From Archilochus colubris (Eukaryota; Chordata; Aves; Apodiformes; Trochilidae), in NCBI GenBank assembly GCA_023079485.1, contig CM041090.1, positions 39,808,874 through 39,872,873 of the forward strand: a DNA stretch of 64,000 nucleotides, read 5' to 3'. Positions 45,337 to 57,949 of the stretch are shown here, piece after piece; the first letter of the stretch is position 1; every line of letters starts with the position of its first letter. Below the pieces are notes generated by a model that saw only the letters and a program-made list of their open reading frames with translations, had not been told where the DNA came from and made no database searches. A program made the position numbers and the translations under genes.

Positions 45337-48300
45337 CCTCTTAGGTAGTGATTAGGGGTTATTTTTAATCTAATTTTTTTTTTTAGCTCCCTTCACAAGT
45401 TGCTCCTAATTGCTCCTGCTACCATTAGGAATGCAGCAGTCAGCCTGACCAGAACCTGTACACCACAATTATGGTCCTTTTATGTTCAAACACAGCCAGT
45501 CTCTTTCCAACCAGAATTAAAGTGTGGATTAGCTGAACATACACACACCAGGAAAACAAAACTAATCTGTCAGACACCTAAGACAGACAGAACCTACTTC
45601 CCTCCTTCACAAGGTATACAAGTTATGTAGAACCTTATCTACTATAAACACAGCAAAAAAATAAATACATCAGTAGCTGGGGTTCTCCAGGGGGAACTTG
45701 GCTTCTCTCTTGGTGCTCTGGAACTGAACTGGTTCCTCTTTTGGTTTGCAAGCTCCTGACTGAGGACAAAATTCCTCAAAAAAAATCCTGTTTCTGGCTG
45801 TTATGGCCCCTTCTCATTCCTGCAGCAAGCAATGGAAGGATCTGGCACATCACAGTCAGGATTAAGCCAGAGGCTGCTTTTTGAACTATATTCTCCACAT
45901 ACCCTCCACTGTCAGCAGAACCACACCATTATTATAACAACTGTAATGTAGTAGTTTAAAATGAAAAACAAAAAGTTTTTTAGGGACAATATTTCTAGAA
46001 AATACAGCTGATTAATCTTTGTGCATCTTCAGGCATATAGGGAGTTAAAGGAAAAAGCCCTGATCTGCATTAATTCCATTCTATACAAAAAGATAAAGGA
46101 TGCTACTGGCTTGCAGGTATCAAACCAATTGTGCAAGAACTGCTTTCTATCAGCTTTATTTACACTACATATTCAGTTCCCTTCAGAAGTCCCAAACCTC
46201 TCTGCTATTTTGATCCTTTACCTCTCACTGATGGGAGTGGGATAAAAATACACAATAAGAAAACAGAGAAGTGAAGGAGCAAAAACAACCAGCCTCAGGT
46301 GTCAGGGCTTTATTACTCTAACTAGTTAAAGACAACTGAGGGCCAGGCAGGAGCAGAGTTGGGACACTTGTGTAAACTATGCTGATATTTCCTCTACTTG
46401 CTATAGACAAATCTTTATCACTCTTTTTGACCAGATTTTTCTTAGTGAATGTTTGTTACTTGCCCCAGATTATTTTTCTTGGGATATAATTTGTACCTTC
46501 TGTTTTTGGGGAATCTAAGACAGCAGATCCTTGCCAGCAATTCTGAAAGAGGTGAGTTTCCATAGAAGCTTCAGTTGGCATTGGAACCTCACTCTAATTA
46601 GAAGAAATGTAACATCTTCAATGACATGTGTTAATGACAAGGTGGAAATAGGTATATTGAAAGGAAATAGGTATTTTGGAGGGTATTTGCTACCTGAGCT
46701 TCTGCAGAACAACTATGTAAGTGACACAGGAGTTTGATTAGAAGCTGATACTCTGGAAGAGCCTAAAGGACCACGCTGATGCAGACTACTGGAGAAGCAG
46801 GATGAGCTTCAATTAAAGCAGTCAAATAACCTGACAGTTCCAAACAACTTAATCACTGAAAAACTCCACGGGCAGCCCAGTTAAGCACTACAGCCAGAGA
46901 AAGGAATGATTATAGCCTCACCGACAACACAGGTTTCTTAGAAGCCATCCATGACCATGATACTAGTAGGGGAAAAGTGCAGCTGCCTTTAAACAGGGGG
47001 AAAAAACCCAAAACACCAAACCCACACCTTTAAGATACTATTATACCAATTGTGAGAAGTCATATGCTAGAAGAGCATTAGAATGCAGGGGGGGTTCCTT
47101 TTAGAAAGCAAAGGGCAAGGAAATCTCTTCTTTCACATAATGACTTCTTAAAGCATTCATTTAACAAGGAGGTAATTTTATTCAGTGCTTGAAGCCCTTC
47201 TCCAAAGCTGTCAACTGAAACCATTCACCACTGCACAAACCCAACAATGCCAGTGGCACAGCAAAATACAGGGTATAAACTCATCAAGTTCATTTCAGAG
47301 CATGGTTTTTTTATCCTAGATAAAAGGGCATAAGAGGTGGGCAAAGCATCATGCTTAGAGAATCCTCTTTCCAACCCTAAACCTCTCATACTTCAATGCT
47401 ATTCATCCGAGATCTATAATCTAGCCAAATGCCACTTAAATTGTTTGATAGAGCATTTTGTTAAACTAAACACAGACAGATAAAATGGAAAGTGAGATCT
47501 AGTGTTTATTGCATTCAAAACAAGTCAGATAAACATAAAATCCCTTTCACAGTAAAGTATTATGCACAGCTGGGCTTTCATGCAAAGAGACAAAGAAGTG
47601 AAGGAGGAAAACTGTTTATCCAAAACACCAGGGGCGTAAGGCAGGCTTCTGGATGGAAACAAATACTAGATCAAAAAAGTCTGAAAGTCTCAAAATTAAG
47701 ACTAATTAGACTTCATTTAACACAATGGGACAAAAGACCTTAAAACACCTATGCCCTGACATACCAAACATGCTCCCAACCCACCTATTTGGGCTTCAGA
47801 GATGCTTGAAGGTGCTAAAGCAAGCTGTTCAAATTTCCATCTGAGGATTGAACAGCAATACTGCTGTGTTACATCTGAAACTTTATAACATGAAACATTA
47901 CAGAGAAACTACGTTTGACTAAAAGGACCATTTGGGCCATAAAATAAATACGCACAGTTCAGACAATTCATTTCCTAAGCAATTAAATGCTTTCCCTAAA
48001 ACACTATCAAGAATTACCTGACAGTTCACATTTTCATTAGAAGAAATGAAAGCTCTTCTAACTTCAGTTATCCTCCAAATACAAGCCATTGTAATATCCT
48101 TTTTGTGATTCCACAGACAACAAGTTCCAGGATGTCTGCTACTTACAGCTTTTTCAAACACTCAAGCATGACAAGAATCTTCTTAGGTTTATTCCAGTGT
48201 CATTTAGCACAGAGGAAGAACTAAAATTTGCATCCATTTTGTGGATAGAGATGGTCTCATAGGCAGTGTGCCCAATAGAAAGTGAAGCACTCAACTACTC

Positions 48301-48858
48301 TATCCTGACCTGCAGTATCAGTGTCAAATCCTATCAAATTTAACATCCCTTACCTTGGAAAACAGAAAATAAAGAACTGGGTTTCCTCTGCAGCACCTGG
48401 AAGCATTTCTGCTTCTGAACACAGCAGCTTCCTTTGTACTACTTTGTACTACAGAGGCACAAGAAGTCAAAGGCTCCAAGCATCTCTACAGCAGGGAAGA
48501 GAAAAGCCAGAGTTACTTTTTCCCCTTCTGAGGACCCAGCAGGATCTAAAGTTTGTAAGATTTCAGGTGTAGGTTAGAGTGCTGCTCCACTACCACCTAG
48601 ATGGATCAGATCTACCAACCTAACTGGGAATCAGTGTGGTCACACTGAACATGTAGCATTCAGTGTGAGTTACTGTCAGAGGTTCCTGCTTTTAATTCTT
48701 ATACTCCAAATTATATAACAGAGAAAAGAATGGGAATTCAAAGACTGGAGAGCACCGTGAAGCAATGCAGCATGACACCTCAAGCAGCTAGCAAAGAAGA
48801 AGAGCAGTTCTTTGGTAACAAGTGTGTATGTACCCTAAAAAGGGGAATAAAGGATAAA
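45337..48858. other. Unannotated single-copy DNA
   Basis: No exon or repeat family was recognised in 3.5 kb. A 12-bp TTTGTACTAC-type direct repeat occurs near 48433. Confidence 0.5.
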
Positions 48859-49365
48859 TTCTGGGCCCCTCAGTTCCAGTTCTGGGCCTCTCAGTTTAGG
48901 AAGGATATCGAGGTCCTGGAGCAGGTCCAAAGGAGGGCAACCAGGCTGGTGAAGGGATCCAGCACAAGTCCTGTGAGGAGAGGCTGAGGGAGCTGGGGGT
49001 GTTGAGGCTGGAGAAGAGGAGGCTCAGGGGAGACCTCATCACTCTCTCCAACTCCCTGAAAGGAGGTTGGAGCCAGGGGGGGGTTGGGCTCTTTTCCCAG
49101 GCAACTCTCAGCAAGACAAGAGGGCAGGGTCTCAAGTTGTGCCAGGGAGGTTTAGGTTGGAGATGAGAAAGAATTTCTTTCTGGAGAGGGTGATCAGGCA
49201 TTGGAATGGGCTGCCCAGGGAAGTAGTGGATTCTCCGTGTCTGGAGCTATTTCCAAAGAGCCTGGATGTGGCACTGAGTGCCATGGGCTGGGAACTGCAG
49301 TGGGAGTGGATCAAGGGTTGGACTTGATCTCTGAGGTCCCTTCCAACCCAGCTGATTCTATGAAT
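48859..49365 (+). mobile_element. CR1 LINE, mosaic of two subfamilies
   Basis: The first about 95 bp (AGGAAGGATATCGAGGTCC, GGCAACCAGGCTGGTG) match the 18.6/41.8-kb subfamily. From about 48957 (ATCCAGCACAAGTCCTG) to the 3' end (GATTCTATGAAT) it matches the young group. The switch falls in GTGAAGGGA, which both subfamilies share. At the 5' edge TTCTGGGCC-CTCAGTT occurs twice in tandem. Confidence 0.93.
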
Positions 49366-50943
49366 TATTCTTTCTTCAGTTGTAAAGAACTACCTGAAAC
49401 CTACTAGATCAGCAAGGGTACTGGAAGTACACAAACACCTCACCACAGCTGAAACAGTTATTTTTAGGTTTGTTTTTTTGTTGTGGTTTTTGTCTTTTGT
49501 TTTTTTCAAGTCTTAATAAACCAGAAATTAGCAGTGCAGCAATGCAGAGAACTAGACTCCCATGTATCTTCTTCAGACTTAAACCACCCTGACAACTTAC
49601 TAATTAACAGCAATCTCAGGTGTTTGATTTTATCATAATCAATAACAAAGTTAATCAGTCACCTGCAGCCAGGAAAAGCCTTTAAAAGTTTAATGTTTAC
49701 TGCTGATGAGCAAAAGTAATTCTCATCTATACAGTTTTATTACAGCAAAGTGTTTCAATTTCACATTACCAACAGAATTTTGAGATTTTTTTTTTTTCTT
49801 CTTCCATTAAGAGGACTCCCCAGAATGTTACATCAAATCAACTCAGACCAGGTCTCACAACCCCAGGGTTATTTAAAATTTATGAGGGATCTGCACAGAC
49901 TTAAAATGTTTCCAAGCCCCACAACTGCCAAATTCCTCAAGTTTTTCATTTCTAGATGCTCAGAGGTTGTCATGTCTGGAACTGTCTCACTGTACAGCTT
50001 CTTGCAGCAACTGCCTGAGCACAAGATTTTGCACTAGAGTTGTCTCCAGATGGGAAGACACTCTGCCCTCAGTGACACAGCAAGACAGGGTTTTATGGAA
50101 GAGAACTATGCCAGCCTGTGTTTATATACAGCTGCAACTACTGAAACCCCAACACCACACTGAAGGCTCTACAGGGGCCAAGTTTCCTGGCAGCCCAACA
50201 TTTTCACTGATCTGCAGTGCTAACCCAGCCTTGCATACTTCTGATTACATATTGTACAACCCCAAGTTTCACAAAACTTGTATCCACACATCACAACAAA
50301 TATTAAGTAACACCTGCTAGTGGCAGAATGGTTTGTGAAAGAGAAAACAAGTTTAAAGCTACATATAGTTCAATTTTTTTTTTTTTTTTTTGCTTTGGAA
50401 ATCCAGCTCTTTTCCTTAGCCAAAACCCACAGAGACAGTCAGCATGCTAGTACTATTTTTGCTCACCAGCTTTCAAAAAACAAGCCACCCCATATGTGTC
50501 TCTGTTTATCCAGATTTTGATTTTAAAGGCAAGTACACCCTATGGGGCAAACCAGAGCAAGAAAACAGAGGATCTGTTTAAAGCAATGTTTCCTCAAGTA
50601 CAGGCTATAATTCCAACCAGTATTATAGGACTCAGAAGTAGCATTTGCAAGCCAAATGGAAATTCAGCTGTAGAAATAAAGCTTGGGAGCCCAGGACTTG
50701 AAACTGGGAGTAGATTCCCCAGCAAAGTACATCTGAAAAGAAGCAGTTGAGGAGACGCAAGTAATGGATTACAGCTGGCTGGCTCAAGAGATTCCTAAAT
50801 ACTGGAGTATTCATACCTGACCATGATACACTGCTTTCAGCTGACCAGGGGAGTAGTAGAATACTAAGAAATTTTGCACCACTCTCCCCTGTATGAGGAT
50901 GCACAAGATCATTTATCATCTATCTCAGGTAGGAAGCTGAATC
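49366..50943. other. Unannotated single-copy DNA
   Basis: T-rich runs lie at 49467-49507, 49787-49797 and 50375-50390. No exon or transposon was recognised. Confidence 0.5.
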
Positions 50944-51167
50944 AGGGGAGGTTTAGGTGAGGTATCAGGGAAAGGTTTTTCACCCAGAGGGCAGCTGAGC
51001 ACTGGAACAAGCTCCCCAGGGAAGTGGTCACAGCCCCAAACCTGCCTGAGTTCAAGAAGGGTTTGGGTGATGCTCTCAGGTACATGGGGTGATCCTGGGG
51101 GAGCCCTACACAGGGGCTCAATGATCCTGATGGGTCCCTCCCAAAACAGAAGATTCTCTGGTTCTAT
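50944..51167 (+). mobile_element. CR1 LINE 3' fragment, older subfamily
   Basis: AGGGGAGGTTTAGG, TTTTTCACCCAGAGGGC, CACTGGAACAAGCTCCCC, GTTCAAGAAGGGTTTGG and TGATCCTGATGGGTCCCTCC follow the order of a CR1 3' end, with a degraded tail (GATTCTCTGGTTCTAT). It is a distinct, older subfamily than the other plus-strand copies. Confidence 0.88.
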
Positions 51168-54100
51168 CTTTTTATGTGGCTTTTGCTGATAGCCATGTTC
51201 TTACCTCTTCCCCCTCACCTGACTAAAGATCCTGTGAATGCATTTCAGAAAATAAAGAGCATATTCCCTTGCTACTCTGTCAATACATTTTGCATTATAC
51301 CCATACAAATATCCTACAGCTTTACCAAAACCAGAGGACAGAGCTACAGCATCTGATTCTAATAAATAGAAATCTCTCAGGCAAGAAATGCCACCTCTCC
51401 ATCACCCCAAGGGGCAGCCAGAAGATAAGGAGGTACAGAAACACCCACACAGTCTGTTTCCATATCTCTGTCTGTAAAACTCAGAGAAGCAAATCTTGTG
51501 GAACTGCCCATTAGAATAGAACCAACCTGAAGTCTACTCCAGATGCATTCACATTTGGACAAATCCCAAACAAACTTCTCCTTCCGTGGTTTCGGCAAAG
51601 GACAAAAAGGCTCAACTGGACTATTTTGGAAGGGAGGCTTTTCACATACAGAAAATTTCATGTTTATGTTGTGTAACAGAATACCAGTCAGTTCTGAACT
51701 GAGCTCATGTTTGAGAGGTAAAAGTATGAGGCTGCTAAATCACAAGGGACATTATTTTGCAATTCCCTAAACAAAAGTTTCAGGTTATGTTCAAAATGCC
51801 TCCAAAAAGCTGGTTTCTCATGAAAAGCAGCCCCCTGGGTGTTATTCTCCTGGGATATCTTTTCCCACTGAGAAAGCAGAGATGAGCTGATCCAAAGCAA
51901 GAGCAGGGATCAGCACAAAACCTGCCTTCTGTACCATGTGCTTCATAAAGCAAACTTAAGGTTTTTCTAGTAACCCAAAAAAACACCAGAGGATTTTTCA
52001 TCCCAAGGTATTGTCCTGTCTTGCACATACAACACAATGAACATTTACCATACTGAAGACTTCTGCACAAAAAGATGTGACTGATTTTATGGTGTGGCCC
52101 AGGCTGCCACTGGAGATGACACCACCCTTCTACATCCAAACTTCTTCCCCATAGTTGGTTGCCCTACCCAAATGGTTGTGTCCATTCCCATCCACTCCCA
52201 GTTGCCATCCCACCATCCTGCAGGCAGGAGAGGTGAAGCAATCATGGTGACAAGGAAAACAATGAAAAAACCAAGGAGTTTCATAAGCCAAGAGAACCAG
52301 CAAAGCATGATTTCCTCTGGGTCCATGTCTTACAGCTGGATTCCTTTTTTTGTCTACTAAGGTGACAGCTCCAATTGAAGCTTTTCCTCAGAGGTGAGAA
52401 TCACAGTCACAAGGATCCCAAACATCTAAGGAGGTGGGGGGGGCTCATTCATCTTCAGACTCTCCTCAGCAGATCTCAAACAGCATTGGGAGGCTTTATC
52501 AGTTCAATAACACACTTCATTTCCAGTTAAAGACTACAACCTCACCTGTCACTACATCTTTCAGGAAATCACAAAGTATTCATCAGAGGCAGATGGGAAA
52601 TGACTGGACTAAGGAGCTAACAGTGCCAGCAGAGCTGGGGATGTGGTGTCTTCCAGCTTAGAGAGCCAGGTACAGTACTCCACATACCTGATTTCATCTG
52701 GTTGGGTCATCACTGCCTTGTTCTACCCCTATACAATGCCCTTTACAGTCTCCAAGAGGCATCAGATTCTCTGCTAAATCAGTTTATCCCACACCACTTC
52801 AGACACTTACAAGCAGTTCTTAAGTCACCACAAGCAGCCTGAAACAGAAATTTATTTGGAACATCTCTAGAATTTAACTAGGCTTAATTTATGCCAAAGA
52901 CAAGACACAGCTGAACAGTCATTATTGGGATTTTTGCTCTTACAAAGCAAGGAAAAATAAAACAAACAATAGACAACAGGAAGGTAAAAGATCCTGTCAG
53001 ATACTGCATGCTTTAACACTTTTTTTTTTTTTGACAACAGCTGTCACACCCTGCACAGGTCTGTACAAAAAACTGCTCTTTCTGTAGCACCATGTCTAAA
53101 ACCCAGGAATGGAAGAAGGAGGAAAATGAAAAGTTTAGATCCCTAACCAAGCCACTCTCTAGACAGTTATCAACACAGGTGGGAAGTTACCTCCATTTAC
53201 AAGCAAATTACAGCTTCCCATCACTTAGAGGCTTCATTTAGTTCATCCTCAAGTAAGAACAGGGCAGGGGGACAGGGAGAAGGCCACTTTGCACATCTGG
53301 TTCTACTGAACAAGCTGTTGTTTTTACAAATGAATACACTTATTTTTAGGGATATATAAAGAACATCATCCATGCTTATCTGCCACTATTTCCTTTAGTT
53401 TTACTCAACTAAACGTTTTGCTTTCTTGAGTTGTGCATGACAAGCTGATCCTTAATGCATTTCTCACACTCTACCAAGCATCACACTTTTACTGTCTGAC
53501 ATATTCATAACAAATTTCATCAGTTCACAAAGCGGAGACAGCTGTTTTCTCTCAACTGTCATCTCTGCCCAAAACTTACAAATCAGCCCATACTCTTTCT
53601 GGCTCGGGTCTGAATAGAGTCTGACTGGAATCCAGCCAATCCCAAATCCAGTTCCTTCCTGCCTGCCTGTCTGCACTGGCTGCAAAATGCCCAGAGGAAA
53701 AAGAGCAAATCACTTATGCCACAGAAAGATCCACTTAAAGCCTTTAAAGTAGTGTTCTTTTACAATTGTTCTCTTTATGCTGAGACTTCCACAAGGTAAA
53801 TAAAGCCTTAATAGAAACCCATCTTCTCTGAGGAGTTTAAGGTGCAAACTAGCAATATACCATCGGAGACCAATTCCTTGCACATAATAAACTAGAAGGT
53901 TATGCTGAGCTTGACTTAAACTCTACTAATCACTTAAACCCCAGCTTTGCTTACAGAGGAACAGTACTTCATATTTTATAGTCTTCCTTTATCCTTACAT
54001 GGAAAGGTATTTGCTATATTACACCAGGCTCTGCATGCTGGCAACTCAAAACTTGGAATAAAACTAGACATGGAACAAGTGTTGCAGCTGGAAGTGGGAT

Positions 54101-57042
54101 TGTGCAACCAAAGAGACAAGGCAGGGCTCAGCCAGCAAGGTAACAGCAGGATTTTGAGCTCAAACGTTGAAAGGAAGGCACAAAACAGAAGTCAAAAGTT
54201 TAGTCTTTTTTGCTCTGACAGCAAGCAGACTCTGAAACTGCTCCAAACAACAGCTTATTTATCTCTCAAAGGCTAAAGGAGGAACATACATACAGCTTTG
54301 GGAAAAACTGACAAAGTCTTTAAATGCATGCAGTGGCTCACAATCAAAAAGAGTTACAGAAATGCTTTAAAATTGAGGAAAAAGAATTTTCAGTGTTCAT
54401 CCCAAAAAGCAAATGAGGAGCCTGCAGTCTCTGCCTCAGCACTTTCAGCAAAGACATTTTACCTAAGTCACTAAGACTCCAAGCACTGCAGCTTCCACAG
54501 ACTGACCATAGAAGCAAGGTCTTGTAACCTCTAGAAACACCAGGGCTGTCCCAAGCGCTTTGCCAGTGGCATTAAAAGGCATCTCTCATGGTTCAGACCT
54601 TGCATTAGTCCAGTGAGGACCAACTAAAAACAAAAGAGGAGTAAAAACAAATATGCAAGACCCATCTGTTTGGCTGTTGCCAAAATTCCTTCTCCAGATT
54701 TAGCTCTGGTGGAAGAGGTTACTCAGCTACTCACATCAACCAAAGCTTCCCTCCTTATACATCTGCCCCAAGAGCAACTTGTTCTATTTGCATAATTTGC
54801 TGGTAGTTTTCTGATAAAAACCACTGTGGTTTGGACAATCCATTTAATTCAATCTTCTGATAGAATCAGATCAGGGAACACTCTTACAAAGACATTCTGT
54901 CTCCAATGTTGTTCTGCCAGAGGGGGTACAAAGCTGCACCAAGGCACTGTAACCTCTCCCATCACCCACAGCACTCAGGAACAGCACCTGTGCCCACAGC
55001 CTGTGACAAAAGGCCACACACCAAACTCATGAACTCAAACCTGATGCACCAGGAAATTATTCCAGCAAATGTTAAGATTTGAAAGGAATTCAAAGCACAT
55101 TTGTTAGCAGCAATCCTATCCAGTCTGAGGGATTCCTGCCCAAAGCCAAATTGATTTTTAAATCCAAGTACTGAGTTTTACAGTTGTTTGCTCTCAGAGG
55201 TCAAGCATGGAGTAGGAGGAAGGTGAGTCGGAAGTTCAGTAATGTGTTGGTTTATTAGTCAGTGTTCCACAAAAAAAAGTCATCTGTGAGATACAGAGCC
55301 CTATCACAGGATGGGTGGGGAAGCAGGAACCACGTAGCTCTTAGTATCTTGTCAGCAGCTCCATCTTTCCTGGGAAAGGACAGACACTTCAGTTTCAAAG
55401 GCTACAACTCCACCATTGCTAAATCAGCCATCATCAAAATAAAGTCATGGTGTTGCACGTGAAGAAATACAGCTGTGCTTACATCAAAGTTTCAGCCCAT
55501 TAACTTGTGTCTAGACTAAACAGTTCTTGCACTCTTCCTAAAGGCATGTGCTGGAGAGTTTGCACATTTGGTCTCCAGTTTATTTGCAATCCACAAGAGG
55601 AGATTTAAGCTTTTATAGGCTTGGGTTTGTTTAGTTTACTTTCATACAGTGAGTAATTGTCTTCAGAGTCAATACCACTTTGTCTTCACCCATGACATTC
55701 ACGTGCCTTAAGAGGATACACCTCACAAGTCTGAAATCTGCCCCCCTGTTCAGGCATTACTACAACCATCCAGTCTAAGGAAAAAAATTGTTTCATGACA
55801 GTTTATGGACTTCTTTGATTCTAAAATAAAAAGAGCATACATATTTGAGGGTGAAGAGTAATTTGAAAAGCCATTAAATGCATCACTAAAGTTGAATATG
55901 AAGACTGACTCTCAAAAGTGTTTCTCAGAGAAAACTATGCCAACTTTTTGCTGAATGAAAAGAGGAAAAAGGAGAAACTGGGGATCAGTTAACATTACAA
56001 TACCCGAGGATCTCCTTTTTTACTTACTATGTGCCAGCTCTGTTAAATTTTCTTGCCTGTCCTGTTTTCCTTTGAGGAGTCAGCATAGTAAATGCACACT
56101 AACTTAGTAGTCCCCTACTACACAGCACTGTAGTTATTTCCTAGTTTACATAAGCAATACATATGACAGATAAACTGTAGGTATTTATTGCCAAACCCTT
56201 CCTAAGAGCATGTGTCTTCATACCACTCCCTAACAGAGAAACCCTTCTGCTACATTAGATTAGAAACAGCCTCTCATCTAGTTCATCCTCCTTGAAGCAT
56301 GCAAGTTCAGGATATGCAGTGTGCTGAAATCAGTATTCAAGATGATACTGTTAAATAGGGAAAAAAAACAACACACCTAAAATAAATCACTTCCAGAAGC
56401 ACATACCAGGGCTTACTCACTTCCCTTCCCTACAGGAGAAACAAATTGCTATTGATAGAAACATGCCTAATAGGTCCTTCAGCAATTGGCACCTTCATAT
56501 CATGCCTAATCAAATTGAGCTCATCTCAAAAACCACTTTACTTTTAATACAACAAACTCTTCAGCATTGCAGATGATGTCTGTATCCATTTTCACAACTG
56601 CTCTGTCATCTATATAGTGTTTCTGTCATGAAAAAGAGGAAAGCTTTCAGCTGAATTGTTCTTTTTTCACCATGAGTGAGTAACTGCCACTACTACAAAG
56701 CCTCATGCACACTTCTGACTTCATGGTTAACCTTGGAGGAACTGGACAGACAAAACAACCAAACCAACTCACTGCAAAACAGCTGATACTTGATGGTTTT
56801 AGAAACAGAAACTATTCTGATTAGAACAAGTAAAAATTACATGGAGCCAATGCAAGGCCAGTGTCATTCAGTTCACACATTCTCACAAGCCAACAGTATC
56901 AAGATGCCACGTCCTCCAGTCCCTCAGTAACAAGTTTTCAAATACTGAACATTTATATTACAACTGTGGAAGCTTCACTGGGCAAAAGTTTCCTCTAAGG
57001 ACTGTCTTCTCACACAGCAAATGTGCTGTTTGTGGGAAGGGC
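51168..57042. other. Repeat-poor stretch, probably PELI2 intron 1
   Basis: Almost 6 kb without a transposon or exon that I recognise. There are minor G8 and T12 runs near 52437 and 53021. Confidence 0.5.
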
Positions 57043-57574
57043 AGAATCACAGAATCATAGAATTGGCTGGGTTGGAAGGGACCTCAGAGATCATCAAGTC
57101 CAACCCTTGATCCACTCCCACTGCAGTTCCCAGCCCATGGCACTCAGTGCCACATCCAGGCTCTTTGGAAATATCTCCAGACACGGAGAATCCACTACTT
57201 CCCTGGGCAGCCCATTCCAATGCCTGATCACCCTCTCCAGAAAGAAATTCTTTCTCATCTCCAACCTAAACCTCCCCTGGCACAACTTGAGACCCTGCCC
57301 TCTTGTCTTGCTGAGAGTTGCCTGGGAAAAGAGCCCAACCCCCCCCTGGCTCCAACCTCCTTTCAGGGAGTTGGAGAGAGTGATGAGGTCTCCCCTGAGC
57401 CTCCTCTTCTCCAGCCTCAACACCCCCAGCTCCCTCAGCCCTTCCTCACAGGAATTCTGCTGGATCCCTTCACAGCCTCCTTGCTCTTCTCTGGACCTGC
57501 TCCAGCACCTCAATCTCCTTTCTGAGCTGAGGGGCCCAGAACTGGACACAGGACTTGAGGTGTGGCCTCACCAG
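57043..57574 (-). mobile_element. CR1 LINE, 5'-truncated, young group
   Basis: Octamer-tailed 3' end at 57043 (AGAATCACAGAATCATAG). The copy is near-identical to those at 22.6 and 12.7 kb up to its 5' truncation at GGTGTGGCCTCACCAG. A 151-codon minus-strand remnant frame includes [12 protein letters not shown]. Confidence 0.95.
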
Positions 57575-57617
57575 TGCAAGAAGAAAGATGTTTTTTTGTT
57601 GAGCCAGTCAAATCATT

Positions 57618-57949
57618 GAAACAGAATGGTTTAGGTTGGAAGGGACCTTAGAGATGTTCTAGTTCCAACCCCCCTGCCGTGGTCAGGGACACCTCCTACA
57701 GCCCAGGTTGCTCCAAGCCCCATCCAACCTGGGCTGAGACACTGCCAGGGATGGGGCAGCCACAGCTTCTCTGGGAAACCTGGCACAGGGGCTCAGCAGC
57801 CTCTCAGCAAAGAATTTCCTCCTAATACCTAAGCTGAATCTCCCCTCTTCCAGTTTAAAGCCATTACCCCTTCTCCTACCACTACATGTCCTTGTAAGAA
57901 GTCCCTCCCCACCTTTACTGTAGGGCCCCCTTCAGGTACTGGAAGCTCT
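57618..57949 (-). mobile_element. CR1 LINE 3' fragment, older subfamily
   Basis: AAACAGAATGGTTTAGG, TTGGAAGGGACC and TGGTCAGGGACACCTCC place the 3' end at 57618 in minus orientation. It ends near TTCAGGTACTGGAAG. It lies only 43 bp from the young CR1 and in the same orientation. Confidence 0.92.
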
